Source: Marasmitruncus massiliensis (GTDB taxonomy: Bacteria; Bacillota; Clostridia; Oscillospirales; Ruminococcaceae). Taken from it: 64,000 nt of DNA. The stretch spans positions 720,895 through 784,894 of the forward strand of contig NZ_FYDE01000005.1 of the NCBI RefSeq assembly GCF_900186535.1, read 5' to 3'. Positions 46,861 through 55,312 of the stretch are shown in pieces (the first letter of the stretch is position 1; each line of letters starts with the position of its first letter). The notes below the pieces were generated by a model. The model did no database searches. It was not told the origin of the DNA and saw only the letters and a program-made list of their open reading frames with translations. Both the position numbers and the translations under genes were made by a program.

Positions 46861-46906
46861 GCATAAAGCACAGAGGCAGGTGACTACCTGCCTCCCTGCT
46901 TTATGC
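46861..46906. terminator. Long interrupted hairpin between convergent genes
   Basis: Outer arms GCATAAAGCA/TGCTTTATGC and inner arms GAGGCAGGT/ACCTGCCTC joined by two-base mismatches, loop GACT. It serves both the radical SAM gene and the kinase gene. Confidence 0.8.
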
Positions 46907-46922
46907 GAAGCCTCTGTAAAAT

Positions 46923-47846
46923 TCAGTTGAATGTTCCGCCGCCGATGAATTCCCGCAAAAGAGAATTTTTGGGGACCAAATCGGCATCCACCGGTTCCAC
47001 ATGTTCAAGAAATTCGCGGATTTCCGCGAGATCGCCGGTTTTTCCGCCGACCGCCTCCAGTTCAGAAAGCAGAAAAGGGCGGTAGACAGACAGTTCGCTG
47101 GGGAAAAAGGTGTCGATATCAAATTTGGCACGGTATTTGTAGGGCATAATAAACAGATTTTCCCCGCGGGAAACGCTGCGGAAGCTGGCTAGTGTGTCGT
47201 CAAAACCCCGCCCGCGAAACAGTTTGTTGCGGATCAGTCTCCGGGCGAGCCGGATTTTGGACGGATGCAGCAATGCGCCGGAAGGATGCTCCGCGCGTGT
47301 CCGGACGCTGACATAGATGCAGGTGGCGGTTTCGTCGGTCTGGCCCGTCACCGACGGATTCAGCGCGTGAATCCCTTCCAGAATAATCAGTTCGTCTTTT
47401 TTTCGGTGCAGCGGCACCGAGCCGGTGCGTGTCTGGGTCGTAAAATCAAAGATCGGGACTTCCACGGGTTCATAATTGAAGAGCCGGGTCAAATGCTCGG
47501 TCAGGAGCTCTGCGTCCAGCCTTTTGGGAGATTCAAGATCAACATGGCCCTGCTCATCCAGCGGCATCGGGCCGAAATCGTATGGCAGAAAATAGTTATC
47601 CATCGAAATTGTATGGGTTTCACAGCTCCAGCTGTCAAGAAGCTGCTCAATCCGCAGCGCGGTGGTAGTTTTTCCGGAACCGGATGGGCCTGAAATCAGG
47701 ATAATCGGTTTTCGGGAACGATTTTCATACAGCTGCTGTGCGACCGCAAGAATCTGCTGACTGTAAACATGCTCGGCCTGCGCGACAAATTGTGCCGCGT
47801 CGCGGCGGATGCTTTGATTCATACTGTTAATTTTGTAGTACTTCAC
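46923..47846 (-). CDS. Uridine kinase/phosphoribulokinase-family nucleoside kinase
   Basis: A 307-residue P-loop kinase. Walker A is ISGPSGSGKTTTALRI near residue 55, followed by ISMDNYFLPYDFGPMPLDEQGHVDLESPKRLDAELL, the substrate-binding pattern of the PRK/uridine kinase family, and LIILEGIHALNPSV. Likely phosphorylates uridine or a related nucleoside. It lacks the N-terminal TGS/ThrRS-like part found in larger clostridial kinases of this family. ATG at 47846; ribosome site GGGGGAA is present. Confidence 0.85.
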   Translation of the reverse strand: MKYYKINSMNQSIRRDAAQFVAQAEHVYSQQILAVAQQLYENRSRKPIILISGPSGSGKTTTALRIEQLLDSWSCETHTISMDNYFLPYDFGPMPLDEQGHVDLESPKRLDAELLTEHLTRLFNYEPVEVPIFDFTTQTRTGSVPLHRKKDELIILEGIHALNPSVTGQTDETATCIYVSVRTRAEHPSGALLHPSKIRLARRLIRNKLFRGRGFDDTLASFRSVSRGENLFIMPYKYRAKFDIDTFFPSELSVYRPFLLSELEAVGGKTGDLAEIREFLEHVEPVDADLVPKNSLLREFIGGGTFN

Positions 47847-48103
47847 AGAATTCCCCCTGCCTTTTGGAGCTATAAATTCATTATATCACTTTTTTGGTTG
47901 TTTTACCACAGCTGACAAGGATTATCCCTCTGTTTTTGTATAAAAGCATTCAGAAGAAAGTCGAATCTGCACGCTTTTTGGTATTTCACAGGTGTCAGTT
48001 CAAAAAAAATCAGACAGCGCCCAGTCGCTTGATAATTTCTGCATTTTTTGGCAAAAATAGGATAGAATGAATTAGCAGCATCCAATCGAAAAGGAGGAAA
48101 ATC
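47847..48103. other. Intergenic region between divergent kinase and YwaF genes
   Basis: About 257 bases with no supported gene. A possible -10 TAGAAT lies near 48063-48068 for ywaF-like transcription. Nothing else notable. Confidence 0.4.
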
Positions 48104-48940
48104 ATGAACTGGTTTTTCGCGCTGGAAGGAGAGGCGCCGCAGGAACTCTGGATTCCCGTTTTCAGCAGAGCCCACGCGGCATGGTTGATTTCTTCCGCGG
48201 TATTCTGCGCGGCGGTGACCGTTTGGTTTCTCAGACAACCCCCCGCCAGAAGAAAACAAGTGCTGAAAATCTGCGCGTGCGCGGCTGTCGGCTCTGAACT
48301 GCTGCGGGACGTCTGGCTTTTATGCAGCGGGGAATTTGACCCTGTTTATATGCTGCCGCTGCATCTTTGCGGCGCCATGCTTTTTGCAGAGTTTGCTGCG
48401 GTTTATACCGAAAAGCCGTTTCTGAAAGAGCTTTGCTACTGCCTTGGGCTGCCCGGTGCGCTGAGCGCGCTGATTACCCCGGGGGTCACCGGCTTCCCAT
48501 TGTGGAACCTGATGTACCTGCAGTTTATTTTTGCGCATACAATGCTGCTGCTGATACCGGTTCTGCTGCTGGCCGGCGGGTTCCGGCCCGACTGCAGGCA
48601 GCTGCCGAAATGCTTCTTATCCCTGCTTCTGCTGGCTGTTTTCGACAGCCTGACCAATTTTATCCTGAACAGCAACTATTTGTTTTTGCGCAGCCCTTCG
48701 GCAGGCTCGGTATTGGAATTGATCGGGAATATGGCAGGCTCGTTTTACTTGCCCGCTGTTATGGGTTTCGTCTGGCTGGTATGGGCCGTGTTCTATCTGC
48801 CGTGGGTACTTTTGCAGAAATCGTCCCGGCTTCAAACGGCTCCGCAGACCGCGGCTGCCGAACTTCCGAAACAAAGGGTTTCGGCGTTGAGCCTTTTCCA
48901 AAAAATCGCGCTCGCGGCGCATATCCGCCCGCGCGGCTGA
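48104..48940 (+). CDS. YwaF/TIGR02206-family membrane protein
   Basis: A 278-residue integral membrane protein with about seven helices. Family features include HLCGAMLFAEFAAVYTEK and the loop LITPGVTGFPLWNLMYLQFIFAHTMLL, and a conserved DSLTNFILNSNYLFLRSP. The family is widespread in Firmicutes and its function is not established. The ATG has AAGGAGG upstream. A terminator follows. Confidence 0.85.
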   Translation: MNWFFALEGEAPQELWIPVFSRAHAAWLISSAVFCAAVTVWFLRQPPARRKQVLKICACAAVGSELLRDVWLLCSGEFDPVYMLPLHLCGAMLFAEFAAVYTEKPFLKELCYCLGLPGALSALITPGVTGFPLWNLMYLQFIFAHTMLLLIPVLLLAGGFRPDCRQLPKCFLSLLLLAVFDSLTNFILNSNYLFLRSPSAGSVLELIGNMAGSFYLPAVMGFVWLVWAVFYLPWVLLQKSSRLQTAPQTAAAELPKQRVSALSLFQKIALAAHIRPRG

Positions 48941-48954
48941 ACAAGCGATGCAGG

Positions 48955-48984
48955 AAGGACCGCTGTGAAAAAGCGGTCCTTTTC
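48955..48984 (+). terminator. Terminator of the ywaF-like gene
   Basis: Stem GGACCGCT/AGCGGTCC (48957-48964 and 48972-48979) followed by TTTTCCTG. Confidence 0.85.
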
Positions 48985-49061
48985 CTGTGTCGAAATTTCT
49001 TGCAATCTTCTCGCAGAATGCGTAAAATAAAGAAAAAACTTGCGGCAACAGGGCGGGGGAA

Positions 49062-49655
49062 ATGATGGAACTGTTAACCATCCTTGATGAGGATTTGCGC
49101 GAAACCGGCACAGTCCCGCGCGGGCAGGCGCACGCACAGGGTCTGCTGCACCAGGTGGTCCACTGCTGGGTGGTGTCTGAGCGGGAAGGCGGGACATGGG
49201 TCTATTACCAGCAGCGGTCTTTTCAAAAACGGGACTTCCCGGGCCTTTATGATCTGGCGGTAGGCGGCCATATTGGGGCGGGCGAGGATCCCGCGGACGC
49301 GATACTCCGCGAAATGTACGAGGAAATCGGGATTGCGGCGAAACCCGGGGAACTGGAATTTCTCGGCACGATCCGCGAGGATACCCATATCGGCGATTTT
49401 TTCGACAGGGAACTCGGATACATTTATCTCTACCGCCATCCAGAACCACAGTTCGCGGTGGGTGAAGAGGTGGAGCGCATGATTCGGGTGCCGCTTGAGG
49501 AACTCCGGCATAAAGAGCCGGGAGGCCCGGAACCGATTCAATGCTATACGCTTGAGGGCGAGCCGTTTCTGGCGGGGGCGGACTGCTGGTGCAGACACCC
49601 CGGGGAATTTCAGACAAAACTGCTTCCGGTATTGGGACAGAAAGAGGAGGGTTAA
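49062..49655 (+). CDS. NUDIX hydrolase (YfcD/IDI-like)
   Basis: A 197-residue pyrophosphohydrolase. The NUDIX box GGHIGAGEDPADAILREMYEEIGI is complete. The N-terminal DLRETGTVPRGQAHAQGLLHQVVHCWVVS is the pattern of YfcD/isopentenyl-diphosphate-isomerase-like members, whose substrates are often unknown. Two ATGs three bases apart can start it after GGGCGGGGG. It ends two bases before the MBL-fold gene, so the two are one operon. Confidence 0.9.
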   Translation: MMELLTILDEDLRETGTVPRGQAHAQGLLHQVVHCWVVSEREGGTWVYYQQRSFQKRDFPGLYDLAVGGHIGAGEDPADAILREMYEEIGIAAKPGELEFLGTIREDTHIGDFFDRELGYIYLYRHPEPQFAVGEEVERMIRVPLEELRHKEPGGPEPIQCYTLEGEPFLAGADCWCRHPGEFQTKLLPVLGQKEEG

Positions 49656-49657
49656 AT

Positions 49658-50362
49658 TTGGAAATTTATAATCTGTATCATGATGGATTTCTGGTGAGAA
49701 CCGGAACGCATACGCTGATTTTTGACTACTATCCGGGAAAACAGTCCGCGGGCGGGCTGCGGGATGGGATGATTGACCCGCAGGAACTGCGTGACGAAAA
49801 TGTTGTGGTGTTTGCCTCGCACCGTCATCCTGATCATTTCAGCCGTGAAATACTTGACTGGCGCGAGAATCTGCCGCAGGTCCGCTATGTGCTCTCCGAC
49901 GATATCCGCACTGGTGAAGATGTTCATAAAATGGGGCCGGGTGCTGTTCTGGATTTAGGGGATGTCTGGGTGCGGACACTGGAATCCACCGATGAAGGCG
50001 TAGCTTTCCTGGTCAAAACAGATGGCGTCTGTCTCTATCACGCAGGTGATTTAAACTGGTGGGATTGGGAAGGGGAACCGCCGCGCGCGCGGGAACTGAT
50101 GGGCCAACGCTACCGGGAACAGATTGACCTGCTTCGCGGAGAAAAAATCGACGTTGCTTTTCTTCCCGCCGATTCCCGGCTGGAAAAAAGCTATCTGCTC
50201 GGCATGGATTATTTTATGCGGACTGTCGGCGCGGATTTTGTGGTGCCGATGCATTTCTGGGACGACTATGCCGTCTGTACCCGCCTGCAAAACGAGGAAC
50301 AGACGGCGGACTACCGGAACCGGATTGCATCCTATGCCAAACGGGGCCAAAGAATTCTGTAA
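49658..50362 (+). CDS. MBL-fold metallohydrolase
   Basis: A 234-residue metallo-beta-lactamase-fold protein. The metal motif is FASHRHPDHF (HxHxDH), later CLYHAGDLNWWDW supplies the bridging Asp, and VVPMHFWDDY the final His. It resembles UlaG-like, RNase-Z-unrelated hydrolases. Start is TTG 49658 with AGAGGAGG seven bases upstream; longer frames run back into the NUDIX gene. Substrate unknown. Confidence 0.88.
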   Translation: MEIYNLYHDGFLVRTGTHTLIFDYYPGKQSAGGLRDGMIDPQELRDENVVVFASHRHPDHFSREILDWRENLPQVRYVLSDDIRTGEDVHKMGPGAVLDLGDVWVRTLESTDEGVAFLVKTDGVCLYHAGDLNWWDWEGEPPRARELMGQRYREQIDLLRGEKIDVAFLPADSRLEKSYLLGMDYFMRTVGADFVVPMHFWDDYAVCTRLQNEEQTADYRNRIASYAKRGQRIL

Positions 50363-50449
50363 AGAAAAAAGACTTGACCGGATGCCTCCAGTCGGATAAA
50401 ATAAGCCTGTACGCGCGCAGGCGCAATTATAATGGAGGAACGTGAAACT

Positions 50450-50674
50450 ATGAAAGCAAGAATACCGAAACATCGGGAGTTCATTATCGACCTCAAGGAA
50501 GAGGAAGAGCCGAAGCACGAAGAATGCTGGGCGAAACTGACTGCGATTCTGGACGATTATAAAAAGCAGGGGAAATCCGTTTACACCGACACCTTTATCG
50601 AAGACAATGAGGACAAAGTGAAAGCACTCCAGCAGGAGTACAAATTCACCTACACGGTGGAATGGCAGAACTAA
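50450..50674 (+). CDS. Small acidic hypothetical protein
   Basis: 74 residues, rich in Glu and Lys, with no membrane part: KARIPKHREFIIDLKEEEEPKHEE, then a helix-strand pattern ending EYKFTYTVEWQN. Not recognised. ATG 50450 is ten bases after ATGGAGGA; the ATG within that site (50432) is less likely. It has its own terminator. Confidence 0.7.
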   Translation: MKARIPKHREFIIDLKEEEEPKHEECWAKLTAILDDYKKQGKSVYTDTFIEDNEDKVKALQQEYKFTYTVEWQN

Positions 50675-50697
50675 ACGACCTTTCCGGTCATCAAATG

Positions 50698-50731
50698 AAA
50701 ACAGGTATCCCGCATGCGGGATACCTGTTTT
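50698..50731. terminator. Bidirectional terminator
   Basis: Perfect 15-bp stem AAACAGGTATCCCGC/GCGGGATACCTGTTT between convergent genes. Confidence 0.92.
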
Positions 50732-50755
50732 ATTCTATCGGCTCTGCCGGTTCGA

Positions 50756-51700
50756 TTATACAATCACATTCCGGGGCTTGCCGTCCAGCCATGCCGCGAT
50801 ATTATCGCAGACAATGACCGCCCTTTTTTCCATCGCCTGCTGGCTGGCAAACGCCACATGCGGCGTCGCCACAAGATGCGGCGCGCCGAACAGCGGATGA
50901 TCGGAAGGAATCGGCGGTTCCTTTTCAAACACGTCAATGCCCGCGCCCGCAATCCTGCCGGACTTCAGCGCTTCGGCGAGCGCGGTGCTGTCCACGATGG
51001 GGCCGCGCGCCGTGTTAATCAAAATGGCCGTGGGTTTCATCAGCGCCAGCTTTTCCGCGCTGATCAGCCCGATGGTTTCGCTGGTCTGAGGAACATGAAG
51101 CGAAACAATGTCGCAGGTGGAAAGCAGGGTATCCAGATCCACATAGGTAATACCCGGCAGATTCTTTTGGGTCCGGCTGTAAGCGTAGACCTCGCAGCCG
51201 AACGCCTGCGCGATTCTTGCGGTGCGCAGGCCGATTGCGCCGGTGCCCACCACGCCGAATTTTTTGCCTTCCAGCTCAAAGCCGATCAGTCCCGCCTTGG
51301 TGCCGCCCGCACGGACTGCCTGATCGCAGGGAAGGATATTGCGCGCAAGCGCGATGACCAGCCCGAACACGAGATCCGCGACCGCCACGGTGGAATAGCC
51401 CGCACAGTTGCAGACGGTGATTCCCCGCTCCCTGCAGTAGGCGATATCCACATGGTCGATGCCGGTAAACGCCACACACACCAGTTTCAGGTTGGGGCAA
51501 TGCTCCATCACTTCGCGCCGGTACTGGAAGTTGGAAAGGACTATCACATCCGCATCGCGGCTCCGTTCGATCAAAGTCGGCGTATCCTCCGCGCGGGTGT
51601 CATAGTACACGACCTCCATACGCCCGTTCACAGCTTTTTCCGCCATGGCGAGCAGGTTTTCTTTTGCCACACCCAGCGGTTCCAAGATTGCCAGTTTCAT
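50756..51700 (-). CDS. D-isomer-specific 2-hydroxyacid dehydrogenase
   Basis: A 314-residue NAD(P)-dependent dehydrogenase. The nucleotide motif is GVVGTGAIGLRTARIA near residue 145; catalytic Arg is in INTARGPIVDS, Glu in DVFEKEPP and His in VATPHVAFAS. Members reduce 2-keto acids to D-hydroxyacids (lactate, glycerate, phosphoglycerate or others); the substrate cannot be fixed here. ATG 51700 has GGGAGG upstream. Frames extending further are antisense to the SDR gene. Confidence 0.9.
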   Translation of the reverse strand: MKLAILEPLGVAKENLLAMAEKAVNGRMEVVYYDTRAEDTPTLIERSRDADVIVLSNFQYRREVMEHCPNLKLVCVAFTGIDHVDIAYCRERGITVCNCAGYSTVAVADLVFGLVIALARNILPCDQAVRAGGTKAGLIGFELEGKKFGVVGTGAIGLRTARIAQAFGCEVYAYSRTQKNLPGITYVDLDTLLSTCDIVSLHVPQTSETIGLISAEKLALMKPTAILINTARGPIVDSTALAEALKSGRIAGAGIDVFEKEPPIPSDHPLFGAPHLVATPHVAFASQQAMEKRAVIVCDNIAAWLDGKPRNVIV

Positions 51701-51845
51701 AAGAAGCCTCCCGCTTTCTTTTTTTCTTTTATCATAGCGCGATTCATCGGTAAAATCTACCCCGATTTGCAGAATCCATGTAATTTTGAGGGAATTTATG
51801 GTATGATAACCACAGATCAAATCAAAAGAGGAAGGCGGCGGTTCC

Positions 51846-52598
51846 ATGAAAGCGCTGATTACCGGCGCAAGCTCCGGGATAGGGCGGGATATGGCGATCA
51901 TTCTGGATGAGATGGGGTTTGACCTCATTCTTGCCGCGCGCAGACAAGACCGGCTGGAAGCGCTGAAAGAGCAGCTGTCCGGGAATGTGCAGATCATAAC
52001 CACGGACCTTTCCCGTGAGGAAAGCTGCTTTGCGCTTTATGAGCAGGTGAAGGAGCAGGAAATCAATATTCTCATCAATAACGCCGGGTTCGGTCTGTTC
52101 GGCCGGTTTGACAGAACAGACCTGCGGCGTGAACTGGAAATGATCAACCTGAATATAAAAGCGGTGCATATTCTCACCAAACTGTTTCTCCGGGATTTTA
52201 AAAGAAGAAATGCGGGTTATATTCTGAATGTGGCATCTTCCGCCGCGTTTCTTCCCGGACCGCTCCTGTCCTCCTACTACGCGACAAAGGCGTATGTGCT
52301 GCGGCTGACACAGGCGGTCTATGAAGAACTGCGCCGCGACAGGAGCAGGGTCTATATCGGGGCGCTCTGTCCCGGCCCGGTGGATACGGAGTTCAGCAGC
52401 ACTGCCAATGTCAGATTCAGCCTCAAAGGCATGGGGAGCCGTGATGTCGCGCTCTGCGCGATCGACGGCATGTTTCAAAGAAAACTGGTGATTGTGCCGG
52501 GCCTGAAAATGAAGCTGGCGCGGATTGGCGGGCATTTCCTGCCTGACAAACTGCTGCTGCGCGCAGCTTACCATTTTCAGAAGAAAAAAGAAGGCTGA
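51846..52598 (+). CDS. Short-chain dehydrogenase/reductase
   Basis: A 250-residue SDR. Cofactor motif TGASSGIGRDMA, NNAGFG at the structural Asn, and the active-site Tyr-X3-Lys in SSYYATKAYV with Ser in VASSAAFLPG. This is the DltE/YqjQ-type classical SDR group. Substrate unknown. The ATG follows AGAGGAAGG, with an extended -10 (TGG-TATGAT) about 45 bases upstream. Confidence 0.92.
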   Translation: MKALITGASSGIGRDMAIILDEMGFDLILAARRQDRLEALKEQLSGNVQIITTDLSREESCFALYEQVKEQEINILINNAGFGLFGRFDRTDLRRELEMINLNIKAVHILTKLFLRDFKRRNAGYILNVASSAAFLPGPLLSSYYATKAYVLRLTQAVYEELRRDRSRVYIGALCPGPVDTEFSSTANVRFSLKGMGSRDVALCAIDGMFQRKLVIVPGLKMKLARIGGHFLPDKLLLRAAYHFQKKKEG

Positions 52599-52655
52599 AC
52601 CAGTTTAGCCCTCACGGAATAAAATCAAAAACAGATCAAGGAAAGAGTGGCTTGG

Positions 52656-53480
52656 ATGAAGGTACCTGACAGCGCCATGACGCATGGCGGAAAATTTCAC
52701 GCGGATGATGTGTTCTCTTCCGCGCTCCTGCGGATTTTGAATCCCAACATCCGCTTTACACGGGTTTTTGAGGTCCCGGAAAATTACGACGGGCTGGTGT
52801 TTGACATCGGATGGGGCAGATTTGACCACCACCAAAGGGACGCGAAGGTGCGTCCCAACGGGACTGCTTATGCCGCGTTCGGCCTGCTGTGGCAGGAATT
52901 CGGCGCGGAGCTGGTAGGCGGGGAAGAGGCGTCGCGTATGGACGAGTATTTTGTCCAGCCGCTGGACAGAGACGACAACACGGGCTGCGGAAGCGTTCTC
53001 GCGGATGTCATAGGCTCGTTCAATCCCAACTGGGATTCTGAGGAGGATCCGGATGTCTGCTTTGAGGAAGCGGTGCAGTTCGCGACCACGTTGCTGAAAA
53101 AGAAGCTGGAAACCGTCTGGAGCATCCAGCGCGCGAAAAAACTGGTGGAAGCTGCCTGCGCCGATATGCAGGACGGCATTGTCGTGCTGCCGCGCTTTGC
53201 TCCGTGGAAACAGGTGCTGGCCGGTACCGGCGCCGATTTCGTGGTTTATCCGTCTCAGCGCGGCGGGTTCAGCGCACAGGGGGTTCCGGCCGACAGGGAA
53301 AGTTCTGCGCTGAAATATGAGTTTCCCACCGCATGGGCGGGAAAGCCGGAGGAGGAACTGACGGCGGTATCGGGCGTCAAAACGCTGCGGTTCTGCCATA
53401 ACAACCGGTTTTTAATTTCCACAGGCACCATGGAGGACGCAATCCGTGCCTGTAAACTGACAAGGGGAGAAAACGTGTGA
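52656..53480 (+). CDS. MYG1 (UPF0160) family hydrolase
   Basis: A 274-residue protein of the MYG1 family, DHH-like metal-dependent nucleases/hydrolases. The metal motifs are THGGKFHADDVFSSA and FDIGWGRFDHHQRDA; PLDRDDNTGCG and LPRFAPWKQV also match. Bacterial roles are poorly known; the eukaryotic homologue is a 3'-5' exoribonuclease. ATG 52656 is preferred, with AAGGAAAG upstream. The next gene overlaps its end by four bases (GTGA). Confidence 0.88.
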   Translation: MKVPDSAMTHGGKFHADDVFSSALLRILNPNIRFTRVFEVPENYDGLVFDIGWGRFDHHQRDAKVRPNGTAYAAFGLLWQEFGAELVGGEEASRMDEYFVQPLDRDDNTGCGSVLADVIGSFNPNWDSEEDPDVCFEEAVQFATTLLKKKLETVWSIQRAKKLVEAACADMQDGIVVLPRFAPWKQVLAGTGADFVVYPSQRGGFSAQGVPADRESSALKYEFPTAWAGKPEEELTAVSGVKTLRFCHNNRFLISTGTMEDAIRACKLTRGENV

Positions 53481-53974
53481 TTTACAGGACAGCAATAGAG
53501 CACTTTACCATCCGGACGGCAGAACCGGAGGACACCGCGCTGATTCTGCGGTTTATCAGGGAACTGGCGGTTTATGAAAAACTGGAGCACGAGGTGGTGG
53601 CGACGGAGGAAGTGCTGCACCGGTCTTTATTCAGGAATCATCAGGCGGAAGTGCTGATTGCGCAGGAAGAAGATCGGCCGGTGGGATTCGCCCTGTTTTT
53701 CCATAATTTCTCCACTTTTCTCGGCAAGGCAAACCTGTATCTCGAAGACCTTTATGTTGACCCGGCGTGCAGGGGAAAGGGTTACGGAAAGGCGCTGCTG
53801 TCCTGCCTTGCGAAAGTTGCCGTCGAACGCGGGTGTGAGCGGCTTGACTGGTGGTGCCTGGACTGGAACGAACCTTCCGTCCGGTTTTACCGGTCGCTGG
53901 GTGCAAAGCCGATGTCCGACTGGACGGTTTACCGGCTGGAGGGGGACAGCCTGAAGGCACTTGGTAACAACTAA
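53477..53974 (+). CDS. GNAT N-acetyltransferase
   Basis: A 165-residue acetyl-CoA-dependent acetyltransferase. Motif A is YLEDLYVDPACRGKGYGKALLSCLAKVA and motif B WWCLDWNEPSVRFYRSLGAKPM. The layout matches diamine/thialysine acetyltransferase-like GNATs (SAT family), so a polyamine or amino-acid amine is a reasonable guess. GTG start within the MYG1 stop region indicates coupled translation. Confidence 0.9.
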   Translation: MIYRTAIEHFTIRTAEPEDTALILRFIRELAVYEKLEHEVVATEEVLHRSLFRNHQAEVLIAQEEDRPVGFALFFHNFSTFLGKANLYLEDLYVDPACRGKGYGKALLSCLAKVAVERGCERLDWWCLDWNEPSVRFYRSLGAKPMSDWTVYRLEGDSLKALGNN

Positions 53975-53976
53975 AC

Positions 53977-54013
53977 AGAACGCGCCGCCCGATTTTACCG
54001 GGCGGCGCGTTCT
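53977..54013. terminator. Strong bidirectional hairpin
   Basis: Perfect 15-bp stem AGAACGCGCCGCCCG/CGGGCGGCGCGTTCT with a seven-base loop between the GNAT gene and the convergent aroF. Confidence 0.85.
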
Positions 54014-54017
54014 ACCG

Positions 54018-55031
54018 TCAGCCGAGCTTTTTTCCGAAGAATTCGGCTGTTTTGCGGATTCTTTCCATCACAGGCCGGAATTGGGCCGGCGTCAGGGACT
54101 GCGCGCCGTCCGAGAGCGCTTTTTCCGGGTGCGGATGCACCTCGATGATCAGCCCGTCGGCGCCCGCCGCAATTGCCGCGAGGGAAAGCGGCTCTACCAT
54201 CCAGGTGATGCCGGCGGCATGGCTGGGGTCTACCACAACCGGAAGATGCGACATTTTTTTGAGCATGGGGATTGCGGAGATATCCAGCGTATTCCGTGTG
54301 GACGTTTCAAATGTGCGGATACCGCGTTCGCAGAGGATGACCTGTTCATTGCCGCCCGCCATAATGTATTCGGCGCTCATGAGCAGTTCCTCCAGTGTGT
54401 TGGCGAGCCCGCGTTTAAGCAGGATGGGGCGGCGGAGCTGCCCCAACTTTTTCAGCAGCTCGAAATTCTGCATGTTTCTGGCGCCCACCTGAATGATATC
54501 CACGTCCTCGAACAGCGGAATTTCGGAGGCGTCCATAATTTCCGTAACAAACGGCATCCCTGTTTTTGCGCGTGCCAGCCGGAGCAGTTCCAGCCCCTCC
54601 GCGCCCATGCCTTGAAACGAGTAAGGGCTGGTACGGGGCTTAAACGCGCCGCCGCGCAGCAGCCCCGCGCCTTCTTCGCCGACCGCATCGGCAACCTCCA
54701 GAATCTGTTCTTCGCTTTCCACAGAGCACGGCCCCGAAATGACCTGAAAGTGCCCGCCGCCGAATTTTCTGCCGCAGACGTCGATCACGGTGTCCTGCGG
54801 GTGGAATTTGCGGTTTGCGTTTTTATAAGGCTCCTGAATCCGCTTCACCTGGTCGACGGCGTCATTTGCGAGCAGGGCGTTCTCATCGACCTTCGAGGTA
54901 TCCCCTACCAGCCCGATCAGGCGGGTATGCAGCCCCTGTGACTCGTGGATGGCAAATCCCTGCTCCTTGAGCTGTGCAATCAGCAGGTTTACTTTCTCTT
55001 CCGGGGCGTGTTCTTTTAAAATAACAATCAT
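54018..55031 (-). CDS. aroF: DAHP synthase (3-deoxy-7-phosphoheptulonate synthase), regulated short type
   Basis: A 337-residue enzyme joining PEP and erythrose 4-phosphate at the head of aromatic amino acid synthesis. Residues 1-70 form a ferredoxin-like regulatory domain (IVILKEHAPEEKVNLLIAQLKEQG, TRLIGLVGDTS), the type that gives Tyr/Phe feedback in Thermotoga-like enzymes. The catalytic barrel has ISGPCSVES, LLRGGAFKPRTSPYSFQG, ILLKRGL and VVVDPSHAAG. ATG 55031 has GGAAAGG upstream. An aromatic-rich leader peptide and a terminator precede it, so it is likely controlled at both transcription and activity levels. Confidence 0.95.
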   Translation of the reverse strand: MIVILKEHAPEEKVNLLIAQLKEQGFAIHESQGLHTRLIGLVGDTSKVDENALLANDAVDQVKRIQEPYKNANRKFHPQDTVIDVCGRKFGGGHFQVISGPCSVESEEQILEVADAVGEEGAGLLRGGAFKPRTSPYSFQGMGAEGLELLRLARAKTGMPFVTEIMDASEIPLFEDVDIIQVGARNMQNFELLKKLGQLRRPILLKRGLANTLEELLMSAEYIMAGGNEQVILCERGIRTFETSTRNTLDISAIPMLKKMSHLPVVVDPSHAAGITWMVEPLSLAAIAAGADGLIIEVHPHPEKALSDGAQSLTPAQFRPVMERIRKTAEFFGKKLG

Positions 55032-55072
55032 AAAAAACAACCTTTCCAAATAAATTCCGGGCATTTGGGAAA

Positions 55073-55107
55073 TGAAAAAGCGGTGCTTTCGCCATGAAAG
55101 CACCGCT
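55073..55107 (-). terminator. Attenuator terminator upstream of aroF
   Basis: Perfect 12-bp stem AGCGGTGCTTTC/GAAAGCACCGCT, loop of five, followed on the minus strand by TTTTTCATTT. It lies between the leader peptide stop (55133) and the aroF start (55031). Confidence 0.9.
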
Positions 55108-55132
55108 CGAAAATCTGCCGCAGGAGAAACCG

Positions 55133-55246
55133 TCAGCCCGCGTTTTTTCGAAATGGAACAGTTTCACAGCAAAACAAACCCGGATAGCGATACTCCGAGC
55201 CGCAATAATAAAAGTATGAAGCTGTTCTGCCGATCAATACCGTCAT
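55133..55246 (-). CDS. Tyr/Phe-rich leader peptide of aroF
   Basis: A 37-residue frame beginning MTVLIGRTA and containing SYFYYCGSEYRYPGLFCC: five Tyr and two Phe within 18 residues, and a third Phe shortly after. The ATG is nine bases after GGAGG and about 30 bases after the predicted transcription start. It ends 26 bases before the attenuator stem. Ribosome pausing at the aromatic codons when charged tRNA-Tyr or tRNA-Phe is short would favour an antiterminator and aroF expression. The role is inferred from composition, position and target gene. Confidence 0.8.
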   Translation of the reverse strand: MTVLIGRTASYFYYCGSEYRYPGLFCCETVPFRKNAG

Positions 55247-55283
55247 TCCGGGTTTCCTCCTCTTTAGTGATTTTATGTGTTAA

Positions 55284-55312
55284 ATTATAGCCGTTTTGCG
55301 AGCGGCTGTCAA
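55284..55312 (-). promoter_or_regulatory. Consensus promoter of the aroF leader
   Basis: Perfect TTGACA (55307-55312), 17-base spacer and perfect TATAAT (55284-55289) on the minus strand. The -35 overlaps the stop codon of the upstream C39-like gene. Confidence 0.92.
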
